53,484 nt of DNA. It comes from Pseudomonas sp. CHM02. Its GTDB lineage: Bacteria > Pseudomonadota > Gammaproteobacteria > Pseudomonadales > Pseudomonadaceae. Location of the stretch: assembly GCF_000612585.1 (NCBI RefSeq), contig NZ_JFCA01000047.1, positions 1 to 53,484 of the forward strand. The letters run 5' to 3'. Below, in pieces: positions 42,720-50,203 of this stretch. The notes beneath the pieces are model-generated. The model had not been told where the DNA came from. It made no database searches and worked only from the letters and a program-made list of their open reading frames with translations. Each line of letters starts with the position of its first letter. The stretch's first letter is position 1. Made by a program: the position numbers and the translations under genes.

Positions 42720-44642
42720 ATGACCCTGCTCAAATTCAGCGATGTGTCCCTTGCTTTCGGCGCTATGCCGTTGTTGGACAAGGTGTCCTGGCAGATCGCC
42801 CGTGGTGAGCGGGTGTGCATCATCGGCCGCAACGGCACCGGCAAGTCCAGCATGATGAAGCTGGTAAAAGGCGACCAGAAGCCCGATGACGGCTCTGTTT
42901 GGCGCGCCCCGGGCCTCAAGATTGGCGAATTGCCGCAAGAATTGCCGGTGGCCGACGGACGGACAGTGTTCGACGTGGTTGCCGAAGGCCTCGACGGCGT
43001 GGGTGCACTGCTCGCCGAATACCATCACCTGGCGCAGAACTGCGTCACCGAAGAAGACCTGGACAAACTGATGCACGTCCAGCAGGACCTCGAAGCCCGT
43101 GACGGCTGGCGCCTGCAGCAACTCGTCGACAGCACCTTGAGCCGCCTGCAATTGCCGGCCGACAAGACCCTCGCCGAATTGTCCGGTGGCTGGCGTCGTC
43201 GCGTGCTGCTGGCCCAGGCGCTGGTGTCCGAGCCCGACCTGCTGCTGCTCGACGAACCAACCAACCACCTGGACATCGGCGCCATCGCCTGGCTCGAAGA
43301 AGCCCTCAAGGATTTCCAGGGCGCCGTGCTGTTCATCACGCACGACCGGTCCTTCCTGCAGAACCTGGCAACCCGCATCCTCGAACTGGACCGTGGTGGC
43401 CTGATCGACTGGAACGGCGACTACGCCAGCTTCCTGGTGCACAAGGAAGCCGCACTGGCGGCCGAAGAAACCGCCAACGCGCTGTTCGACAAGAAACTGG
43501 CCCAGGAAGAAGTCTGGATTCGCCAGGGCATCAAGGCCCGTCGCACCCGTAATGAAGGCCGCGTGCGTGCCCTGAAAGCCCTGCGCGTCGAGCGCAGCGA
43601 GCGTCGCGAGCGCACCGGCAAGGCCAATATCCAGCTGGACACCGCCGACAAGTCGGGCAAGCAGGTGATGGTGCTGGAGAACGTCAGCTTCCATCACCCG
43701 GACGGTCCGTTCCTGATCAAGGACTTCTCCATGGTCCTGCAGCGCGGCGACCGTATCGGCCTGCTGGGCGCCAACGGCACCGGCAAGACCACCTTGCTCA
43801 AGCTGATGCTCAGCGGCCTGCAGCCGACCAGCGGCACCGTTGAAGAAGGCACACGCATCGACGTGGCTTACTTCGACCAACTGCGCCATCAGTTGGACCT
43901 GGAAAAGACCGTCATCGACAACGTTGCCGAAGGCCGCGACTTTATCGACATCGACGGGCAGAGCCGCCATGTACTCAGCTACCTAGGTGACTTCCTGTTC
44001 AGCCCGCAACGCGCACGCACGCCAGTAAAAGCCTTGTCCGGTGGTGAGCGTGCGCGCCTGCTGCTGGCCAAGCTGTTCAGCAAGCCGGCCAACCTGCTGG
44101 TACTCGACGAACCGACCAACGACCTCGACGTGGAAACCCTCGAGCTGTTGGAAGAAGTGCTGCTGACCTTCAACGGTACCGTGCTGATGGTGAGTCACGA
44201 CCGGGCATTCCTCGACAATGTGGTGACCAGCACCCTGGTCTTCGAAGGTGAAGGCAAGGTGCGTGAATACGTCGGCGGTTACCAGGACTGGCTGCGCCAG
44301 GGCGGTTCGCCACGCCTGCTGGGCGTGACCGAGAGCAAATCCGGCAAGGCTGACCTCACCTCGGCAGTCGTGGCGCCTGTGGCCGCAGCTGCCGCACCGG
44401 CCCAGGAAGCTGCGCCGGTGGCCAAGAAGAAACTCAGCTACAAGCTGCAGCGCGAGCTGGAAGCCTTGCCGGGTGATATCGACGCCAAGGAACAGCAGAT
44501 CGCCGCAGTAGAAGCGGAAATGGCTGACGGTGGGTTCTACCTGCGTCCGGCGGCAGAAACCGCCAAGGTCATCGCTTCCCTGGAGACGTTGAACCAGGAG
44601 CTGGAAGCGTTGGTTGAGCGTTGGGCCGAGCTGGATGCCTGA
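42720..44642 (+). CDS. uup: ABC-F ATPase Uup
   Basis: A 640-residue soluble protein with two ATPase domains and no membrane part, an ABC-F factor acting at the ribosome. Domain 1: CIIGRNGTGKSSMMKLVKGD, ELSGGWRRRVLLAQALV and DLLLLDEPTNHLDIGAIAWL. Domain 2: IGLLGANGTGKTTLLKLMLS, ALSGGERARLLLAKLF and LLVLDEPTNDLDVETLELLE. The P-site tRNA interaction linker is around residues 240-310 (charged, Arg/Glu-rich). The C-terminal coiled-coil tail after residue 540 (KKKLSYKLQRELEALPGDID) is typical of Uup and absent from EttA. GGAGAAG lies before the ATG at 42720. It ends at a bidirectional terminator. Confidence 0.95.
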   Translation: MTLLKFSDVSLAFGAMPLLDKVSWQIARGERVCIIGRNGTGKSSMMKLVKGDQKPDDGSVWRAPGLKIGELPQELPVADGRTVFDVVAEGLDGVGALLAEYHHLAQNCVTEEDLDKLMHVQQDLEARDGWRLQQLVDSTLSRLQLPADKTLAELSGGWRRRVLLAQALVSEPDLLLLDEPTNHLDIGAIAWLEEALKDFQGAVLFITHDRSFLQNLATRILELDRGGLIDWNGDYASFLVHKEAALAAEETANALFDKKLAQEEVWIRQGIKARRTRNEGRVRALKALRVERSERRERTGKANIQLDTADKSGKQVMVLENVSFHHPDGPFLIKDFSMVLQRGDRIGLLGANGTGKTTLLKLMLSGLQPTSGTVEEGTRIDVAYFDQLRHQLDLEKTVIDNVAEGRDFIDIDGQSRHVLSYLGDFLFSPQRARTPVKALSGGERARLLLAKLFSKPANLLVLDEPTNDLDVETLELLEEVLLTFNGTVLMVSHDRAFLDNVVTSTLVFEGEGKVREYVGGYQDWLRQGGSPRLLGVTESKSGKADLTSAVVAPVAAAAAPAQEAAPVAKKKLSYKLQRELEALPGDIDAKEQQIAAVEAEMADGGFYLRPAAETAKVIASLETLNQELEALVERWAELDA

Positions 44643-44658
44643 TTGATTCCAGTGCATT

Positions 44659-44697
44659 AAAAAACCCGGTGTTCATCTGATGAGCACCGGGTTTTTA
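44659..44697. terminator. Bidirectional rho-independent terminator
   Basis: CCCGGTG-TTCAT and ATGAG-CACCGGG pair, flanked by six A on the left and five T on the right. It therefore can end uup transcription in one direction. In the other it can end transcription from the universal stress protein gene, which lies beyond a REPIN. Confidence 0.9.
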
Positions 44698-44704
44698 TAT
44701 GAAC

Positions 44705-44796
44705 CTGTAGGAGCCGGCTTGCCGGCGATTGCATTCTGTCAGTTGATACCTCTGGTGGCTGACGGTCCGCTATCGCTGGCAAGCCAGCTCCTACAA
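44705..44796. repeat. REPIN with internally compensated arms
   Basis: The left arm TGTAGGAGCCGGCTTGCCGG followed by CGAT differs at two places from the complement of the right arm ATCGCTGGCAAGCCAGCTCC followed by TACA. In each arm the inner palindrome is intact: GCCGGC-TT-GCCGGC on the left and GCTGGC-AA-GCCAGC on the right. The mismatches between arms are thus compensated inside each arm. Confidence 0.8.
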
Positions 44797-44800
44797 GGGG

Positions 44801-45241
44801 TTATGCGTTTTTGACCAGCTTCACCGCCAGCACATCGCACGGCGCGCCGTGCAGCACGTCATTGGCGGTGGAGCCCAGCAGCAGCGCCAGGCCGTGACGG
44901 CCATGGCTGCCGACCACGATCAGGTCGCAGCCCTGTTCCTTGGCGAGGTGGTGGATTTCCTGGCGCGGTTGGCCGTAAGTGAGGTGGGAGTTTTCCTTGG
45001 TCACTTCCGGGTATTTGACGATCAAGCGCTCAAGGCGCTCCTTGGCCTGATCGAACTGTTGTTGCTGCAGTTGGGAAAGGTCCATGGGCACGTCGCCGCC
45101 AAAGGCCATGGCCATCGGTTCGACGATATGCACCAGCGACAGCTTGGCGTTGCTGGCGACCGCGAAGGCGCGGGCGCGCTTGATCACTGGATCGCACTCT
45201 TCGGTCAGGTCGACAGCGACCAGAATATGTTCGTAGGACAT
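44801..45241 (-). CDS. Universal stress protein (UspA family)
   Basis: A 146-residue single-domain protein of the adenine-nucleotide alpha-hydrolase fold. The start MSYEHILVAVDLTEECDPVI is typical. The ATP-binding glycine motif is VVGSHGRHGLALLLGSTAND followed by VLHGAPCDVLAVKL, the ATP-binding type of the family (GxxGx9GS). UspA proteins accumulate in stationary phase and stress; the molecular task is not defined. The nearest neighbour upstream is divergent. Confidence 0.93.
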   Translation of the reverse strand: MSYEHILVAVDLTEECDPVIKRARAFAVASNAKLSLVHIVEPMAMAFGGDVPMDLSQLQQQQFDQAKERLERLIVKYPEVTKENSHLTYGQPRQEIHHLAKEQGCDLIVVGSHGRHGLALLLGSTANDVLHGAPCDVLAVKLVKNA

Positions 45242-45346
45242 GGGGCGTTCCTCCAGGGGACTGCAATAGATTCAGTATGGCTGCTTTCAAGCGAATGGGG
45301 TTGCGTCAGATCAAATCCGCTCATCTAGAAATTCGGGAGTACACAT

Positions 45347-45784
45347 ATGACGGTCTGGATAGTGGTGTCAATCCTTGTGGTGGTTCTGAGCCCGCTGGCA
45401 TGGCTGCGCCCTTCGCGCCATCAGAGCGGGCGCATGGCCTTGCGCATGGAGGCGCGCCGCATCGGCCTGGCCATGCAACTGGCCCCCCAGGAGTGGCCGC
45501 ACTGGCTCAAGCAAGAGCCGCCGAGCCCTTGCGCGCAGTACTGTCGCCCGCGGCGCGGCAGCGCGCCGGACATCTGGAGTTATTGGCAGTTGGAGCCGGG
45601 TGTGTGGGTCAATCAGTGGCGCGAAGTGTGCGTGGATGAGAAGTTGTTGCCGCATTTTGCAGCGCTGCCGGCCAACGTCTACAAGGTTGAGGCCGACAAG
45701 CAGATGATCGCCTTGTATTGGGGCGAGAAGGGTGAGGCGAGCGTGTTGAAGGCAATCGATACGCTGCTCAAGGCCTTGGCCTGA
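45347..45784 (+). CDS. Membrane-anchored protein of unknown function
   Basis: A 145-residue protein with an N-terminal membrane anchor (MTVWIVVSILVVVLSPLAWL). A soluble domain of basic character follows: RMALRMEARRIGLAMQLAPQ, then EWPHWLKQEPPSPCAQYCRP and IWSYWQLEPGVWVNQWREVC. CGGGAG lies before the ATG at 45347. Similar Pseudomonas proteins are sometimes named as YajC-like because of the anchor, which I do not think is justified. The function is unknown. Confidence 0.8.
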   Translation: MTVWIVVSILVVVLSPLAWLRPSRHQSGRMALRMEARRIGLAMQLAPQEWPHWLKQEPPSPCAQYCRPRRGSAPDIWSYWQLEPGVWVNQWREVCVDEKLLPHFAALPANVYKVEADKQMIALYWGEKGEASVLKAIDTLLKALA

Positions 45785-45813
45785 CACCGACCCTGGCGGC
45801 CTGCGACAACCCC

Positions 45814-45902
45814 CTGTAGGAGCCCGGCTTGCCGGCGATGGCGTTCTCAAGATTGGCGCAATGTTTGCGGGCCCCATCGCCGGCAAGCCGGGCTCCTACA
45901 AA
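45814..45902. repeat. REPIN-like inverted repeat
   Basis: TGTAGGAGCCCGGCTTGCCG followed by GCGATGG pairs with CCATCGCCGGCAAGCCGGGC followed by TCCTACA. The spacer is about 35 bases. Confidence 0.85.
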
Positions 45903-45934
45903 GGGCGTGCAAATCATGGAAAACGGCAGGCAAT

Positions 45935-46030
45935 AAAAAGCCCGACATCATCATCGGGCTGGAGTTGGCCAGGCAGGCCGGTAAATCGGTGGTTCCTGCG
46001 TCGGATGTTCATCCAGACGCGTTACGGTTG
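45935..46030 (-). ncRNA. Candidate minus-strand small RNA
   Basis: On the minus strand a rho-independent terminator (AGCCCGA / TCGGGCT around eight bases, then five T, at 45935-45960) ends a stretch with no protein gene upstream. Just before it are a strong hairpin at 45998-46020 (GCGTC-GGAT-loop-ATCC-GACGC with one bulge) and further GC-rich stem segments (GGCCAGGCAGGCC). Upstream, CTAGGCTA (46035-46042) could serve as a -10 box of RpoS type. The expected transcript would be about 90-110 bases. No family was recognised; the call rests on the orphan terminator and the folding. Confidence 0.4.
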
Positions 46031-46042
46031 TCGCTAGCCTAG

Positions 46043-46403
46043 CGGCATATCCCGTTCTGTACAGCCTTTTCCCACATCTTTTCTATTATTGATTCCGTGA
46101 ATATTTGAATATTGACGAGTCGCGGGCTTAGGGTTGGGGTTCTGAAATGACTGGAAAGTCGCGTTTTTCCTAGCCTTTCGAGCGATTGACAATTGCCCGG
46201 AATTGGATGAAGGTGGCGTACCCAAATCAAACGGGCGTATGAATTGAGCGTTTGTCTGTCAGACTGCTCATACAGAATCCCGACTATCGCATTGGCGGGT
46301 GTGCCTGGCGGATTGGCATGAGCATTGACGCAACTGTCAGTGTCCAACCAGAGGCCAGCGTCCAGTGTGTACTGTTCAGCTTCCATATCGTGGAGATCAG
46401 TTG
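46043..46403. other. Upstream region of fadB
   Basis: The gap between the 145-residue protein gene and fadB is 619 bases. After the REPIN and the candidate small RNA, this part is AT-richer near 46080-46110 and holds an inverted repeat CAAACG...CGTTTG at 46228-46254. No protein gene is visible; one minus-strand frame across it has no family or good start. It should carry the fadBA promoter and any fatty-acid-responsive operator, and the GTGGAGA before the ATG serves as ribosome-binding site. Confidence 0.5.
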
Positions 46404-48551
46404 ATGATTTACGAAGGTAAAGCCATCACGGTTAAGGCTCTTGAAAGTGGCATCGTCGAACTGAAATTCGACCTCAAGGGTGAGTCCGTCAACAAGTTCA
46501 ACCGTCTAACCCTGAATGAATTGCGTCAGGCCGTAGACACCATCAAAGCAGATGCTTCGGTCAAGGGCGTGATCGTTTCCAGCGGCAAGGACGTGTTCAT
46601 CGTCGGCGCTGACATCACCGAATTCGTCGACAACTTCAAGCTGCCCGATGCCGAGCTCGTGGCTGGCAACCTCGAAGCCAACAAGATTTTCAGCGATTTT
46701 GAAGACCTCAACGTACCGACCGTTGCCGCGATCAATGGCATCGCGTTGGGCGGCGGCCTGGAAATGTGCCTGGCGGCAGACTTCCGTGTCATGTCGGCCA
46801 CGGCCAAGATCGGCCTGCCTGAAGTCAAGCTGGGCATCTACCCGGGTTTCGGCGGCACCGTGCGCCTGCCGCGCCTGATCGGTGCCGACAACGCCATCGA
46901 GTGGATTGCCGCCGGCAAGGAAAACAAGGCTGAAGATGCACTGAAAGTCGGTGCCGTCGACGCTGTGGTTGCCCCGGACAAACTGGCCGAAGCCGCACTG
47001 AACCTGATCAAGGGCGCCATCAGTGGCGAATTTGACTACAAGGCCAAGCGTCAGCCGAAGCTGGAAAAACTCAAGCTCAACGCCATCGAACAAATGATGT
47101 CGTTCGAAACCGCCAAAGGTTTCGTGGCTGGCCAGGCCGGCCCGAACTACCCGGCGCCGGTTGAAGCGATCAAGACCATCCAGAAAGCCGCGAACTTCGG
47201 TCGCGACAAAGCCCTGGAAGTGGAAGCTGCAGGCTTCGTCAAACTGGCGAAAACCTCGGCTGCACAAAGCCTGATCGGCCTGTTCCTGAACGATCAGGAA
47301 CTGAAGAAAAAAGCCAAGGCCTACGACGAAATTGCCAAGGACGTGAAACAGGCTGCCGTACTCGGCGCCGGTATCATGGGCGGCGGAATCGCCTATCAGT
47401 CGGCGTCCAAAGGCACGCCAATCCTGATGAAGGACATCAACGAGCACGGTATCGAGCAAGGCCTGGCGGAAGCCGCCAAGCTGCTGGTCGGACGTGTGGA
47501 CAAAGGTCGCATGACCGCAGCGAAAATGGCTGAAGTGCTTAACGGCATTCGTCCTACGCTGTCCTACGGTGATTTCGGCCACGTCGACCTGGTGGTCGAA
47601 GCCGTTGTCGAGAACCCGAAGGTCAAGCAAGCGGTACTGGCTGAAGTCGAAGCCCAGGTCAAAGACGACACCATCCTGGCCTCGAACACCTCGACCATTT
47701 CCATCTCGCTGCTGGCCAAGGCCCTCAAGCGTCCGGAAAACTTCGTCGGCATGCACTTCTTCAACCCGGTGCACATGATGCCGCTGGTGGAAGTGATCCG
47801 TGGCGAGAAGTCCAGCGAGCTGGCGATTGCCACCACCGTTGCCTACGCCAAGAAAATGGGCAAGAACCCGATCGTGGTCAACGACTGCCCGGGCTTCCTG
47901 GTCAACCGCGTACTGTTCCCGTACTTCGGCGGTTTCGCCAAACTGGTCAGCGCCGGTGTGGACTTCGTACGCATCGACAAGGTCATGGAAAAATTCGGCT
48001 GGCCGATGGGCCCGGCGTACCTGATGGACGTGGTCGGCATCGACACCGGCCACCATGGTCGCGACGTAATGGCTGAAGGCTTCCCGGACCGCATGAAAGA
48101 CGACCGCCGTTCGGCGATCGACGCGCTGTACGAGGCCAAGCGCCTGGGTCAGAAGAACGGCAAGGGCTTCTACGCCTACGAGGCCGACAAGAAGGGCAAG
48201 CAGAAGAAAGTGGCCGACTCGTCGGTGCACGAAGTGCTGGCTCCGGTCATCTACGAACAGCGTGAGGTGTCCGACGAGGACATCATCAACTGGATGATGA
48301 TCGCCCTGTGCCTGGAAACCGTGCGTTGCCTGGAAGACGGCATCGTCGAGACCGCCGCCGAAGCCGATATGGGCCTGGTGTACGGTATTGGTTTCCCTCC
48401 ATTCCGTGGTGGTGCACTGCGTTACATCGATTCGATCGGTGTGGCTGAGTTCGTTGCCCTGGCTGACAAATACGCTGATTTGGGCCCGCTGTACCACCCG
48501 ACCGCGAAGCTGCGTGAAATGGCCAAGAACGGCCAGAGCTTCTTCGGTTAA
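46404..48551 (+). CDS. fadB: Fatty acid oxidation complex alpha subunit FadB
   Basis: Multifunctional beta-oxidation protein: enoyl-CoA hydratase, isomerase, epimerase and 3-hydroxyacyl-CoA dehydrogenase; it forms a tetramer with FadA. It has 715 residues, the normal length. The hydratase half carries NGIALGGGLEMCLAADFRVM and KIGLPEVKLGIYPGFGGTVR, with the two catalytic glutamates. The NAD loop is AAVLGAGIMGGGIAYQSASK, and the dehydrogenase His lies in GMHFFNPVHMMPLVEVIRGE. The C-terminal part ends FPPFRGGALRYIDSIG and QSFFG. The ATG at 46404 (MIYEGKAITVKALESG) follows GGAGATCAG. fadA begins 29 bases later. Confidence 0.97.
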   Translation: MIYEGKAITVKALESGIVELKFDLKGESVNKFNRLTLNELRQAVDTIKADASVKGVIVSSGKDVFIVGADITEFVDNFKLPDAELVAGNLEANKIFSDFEDLNVPTVAAINGIALGGGLEMCLAADFRVMSATAKIGLPEVKLGIYPGFGGTVRLPRLIGADNAIEWIAAGKENKAEDALKVGAVDAVVAPDKLAEAALNLIKGAISGEFDYKAKRQPKLEKLKLNAIEQMMSFETAKGFVAGQAGPNYPAPVEAIKTIQKAANFGRDKALEVEAAGFVKLAKTSAAQSLIGLFLNDQELKKKAKAYDEIAKDVKQAAVLGAGIMGGGIAYQSASKGTPILMKDINEHGIEQGLAEAAKLLVGRVDKGRMTAAKMAEVLNGIRPTLSYGDFGHVDLVVEAVVENPKVKQAVLAEVEAQVKDDTILASNTSTISISLLAKALKRPENFVGMHFFNPVHMMPLVEVIRGEKSSELAIATTVAYAKKMGKNPIVVNDCPGFLVNRVLFPYFGGFAKLVSAGVDFVRIDKVMEKFGWPMGPAYLMDVVGIDTGHHGRDVMAEGFPDRMKDDRRSAIDALYEAKRLGQKNGKGFYAYEADKKGKQKKVADSSVHEVLAPVIYEQREVSDEDIINWMMIALCLETVRCLEDGIVETAAEADMGLVYGIGFPPFRGGALRYIDSIGVAEFVALADKYADLGPLYHPTAKLREMAKNGQSFFG

Positions 48552-48580
48552 GCGCCCAGACGACTAGAGCGAGAATATTT

Positions 48581-49756
48581 ATGAGCTTGAATCCAAGAGA
48601 CGTGGTGATTGTCGACTTCGGTCGCACACCGATGGGCCGCTCCAAGGGCGGCATGCACCGCAACACCCGTGCCGAAGACATGTCGGCGCACCTGATCAGC
48701 AAGTTGCTGGAACGCAACGTCAAGGTCGACCCGAACGAAGTCGAGGACGTGATCTGGGGCTGCGTCAACCAGACCCTGGAGCAGGGCTGGAACATCGCGC
48801 GCATGGCCTCGTTGATGACCCAGATCCCGCACACCGCGGCCGGCCAGACCGTCAGCCGCCTGTGCGGTTCGTCGATGAGCGCGCTGCACACGGCCGCCCA
48901 GGCAATCATGACCGGTAACGGTGATGTGTTCGTGGTCGGTGGTGTGGAGCACATGGGCCACGTCAGCATGATGCACGGCGTCGACCCTAACCCGCACATG
49001 TCGCTGTACGCCGCGAAAGCCTCGGGCATGATGGGCCTGACTGCGGAAATGCTCGGCAAAATGCACGGCATTACCCGCGAAGCCCAGGACGCGTTCGGCC
49101 TTCGTTCCCACCAGCTCGCCCACAAGGCGACTGTGGAAGGCAAGTTCAAGGATGAAATCATCCCGATGAACGGCTATGACGAGAACGGTTTCCTGAAGCT
49201 GTTCGACTACGACGAAACCATTCGTCCGGACACCACCCTGGAAAGCCTGGCGGCTCTGAAGCCGGCGTTCAATCCAAAGGGCGGCACCGTGACAGCCGGC
49301 ACTTCGTCGCAGATCACCGACGGTGCCTCGTGCATGATCGTGATGTCGGCGCAGCGTGCCCAGGACCTGGGTATCCAGCCGCTGGCCGTGATCCGTTCGA
49401 TGGCTGTGGCGGGTGTGGACCCGGCGATCATGGGCTATGGTCCAGTACCGGCCACACAAAAAGCCTTGAAGCGCGCGGGCCTGACCATCAACGACATCGA
49501 CTTCTTCGAGCTCAACGAAGCTTTCGCCGCACAGGCCCTGCCCGTGCTGAAAGATCTGAAAGTGCTCGACAAGATGAATGAGAAGGTTAACCTGCACGGC
49601 GGCGCGATTGCCCTGGGCCACCCATTCGGTTGCTCCGGTGCGCGTATCTCCGGCACTTTGCTTAACGTGATGAAGCAAAATGGCGGCAACCTCGGGGTAG
49701 CCACCATGTGCATTGGTCTCGGCCAAGGCATTTCCACCGTCTTCGAACGCGTCTAA
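48581..49756 (+). CDS. fadA: 3-ketoacyl-CoA thiolase FadA
   Basis: Thiolase that cleaves 3-ketoacyl-CoA to acetyl-CoA and a shortened acyl-CoA, the beta subunit of the fatty acid oxidation complex. The 391-residue protein has the nucleophilic Cys in GQTVSRLCGSSMSALHTAAQ and the second Cys and His in GGAIALGHPFGCSGARISGT. Its N-terminus MSLNPRDVVIVDFGRTPMGR is typical. GCGAGAATATTT lies before the ATG. The pair fadBA is co-transcribed, and a strong terminator follows fadA. Confidence 0.97.
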   Translation: MSLNPRDVVIVDFGRTPMGRSKGGMHRNTRAEDMSAHLISKLLERNVKVDPNEVEDVIWGCVNQTLEQGWNIARMASLMTQIPHTAAGQTVSRLCGSSMSALHTAAQAIMTGNGDVFVVGGVEHMGHVSMMHGVDPNPHMSLYAAKASGMMGLTAEMLGKMHGITREAQDAFGLRSHQLAHKATVEGKFKDEIIPMNGYDENGFLKLFDYDETIRPDTTLESLAALKPAFNPKGGTVTAGTSSQITDGASCMIVMSAQRAQDLGIQPLAVIRSMAVAGVDPAIMGYGPVPATQKALKRAGLTINDIDFFELNEAFAAQALPVLKDLKVLDKMNEKVNLHGGAIALGHPFGCSGARISGTLLNVMKQNGGNLGVATMCIGLGQGISTVFERV

Positions 49757-49774
49757 GCGTTGGGTTGACGGAAG

Positions 49775-49806
49775 CCGGGGCCCAGTGCCCCGGTTTTTGT
49801 TTTTTG
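49775..49806 (+). terminator. Rho-independent terminator of fadBA
   Basis: CCGGGGC and GCCCCGG form a 7-bp GC-only stem around CCAGT, followed by TTTTTGTTTTTT. It begins 18 bases after the fadA stop codon. Confidence 0.93.
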
Positions 49807-49852
49807 GCGGTTTTGTATTTTTTTTTAACAAATTTTGTAAGAGGGCCAGAGC

Positions 49853-50089
49853 ATGAAAGTCGAACCAGGGCTCTACCAGCATTATAAAGGTCCGCAGTAC
49901 CGTGTTTTCAGTGTGGCGCGACACTCCGAGACCGAAGAAGAAGTGGTGTTTTACCAAGCACTGTATGGCGATTACGGCTTTTGGGTACGCCCATTGAGCA
50001 TGTTCCTGGAGACTGTCGAAGTTGACGGCGAGCAGGTCCCGCGCTTTGCTTTGGTCCAGGCCGAACCCAGTCTTTTTTCAGGGCAATAA
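49853..50089 (+). CDS. DUF1653 domain-containing protein
   Basis: A 78-residue protein that is a single DUF1653 domain: PGLYQHYKGPQYRVFSVARH, then SETEEEVVFYQALYGDYGFW and VRPLSMFLETVEVDGEQVPR followed by FALVQ. This small beta-barrel family has no proven function. It starts after the fadA terminator, with AAGAGGG upstream of the ATG, and sits 114 bases before topA on the same strand. Confidence 0.9.
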   Translation: MKVEPGLYQHYKGPQYRVFSVARHSETEEEVVFYQALYGDYGFWVRPLSMFLETVEVDGEQVPRFALVQAEPSLFSGQ

Positions 50090-50203
50090 CGGCAGGCCGC
50101 GCAGAATGCTGCGCTTGACCTCACCTTGTTGCCACTATATATAGCGTTGCCGCGACAGGCGCCAACTGCCTTTCACTTCTCGAATTCAGGAATTTTCCGA
50201 TCC

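Noticed and set aside
46039..46386. 115-residue minus-strand frame upstream of fadB
   Set aside because: No recognisable domain, no good ribosome-binding site, and it lies across the expected fadBA promoter.
46506..48497. 663-residue open frame opposite fadB
   Set aside because: Antisense shadow; no family motif and no ribosome-binding site.
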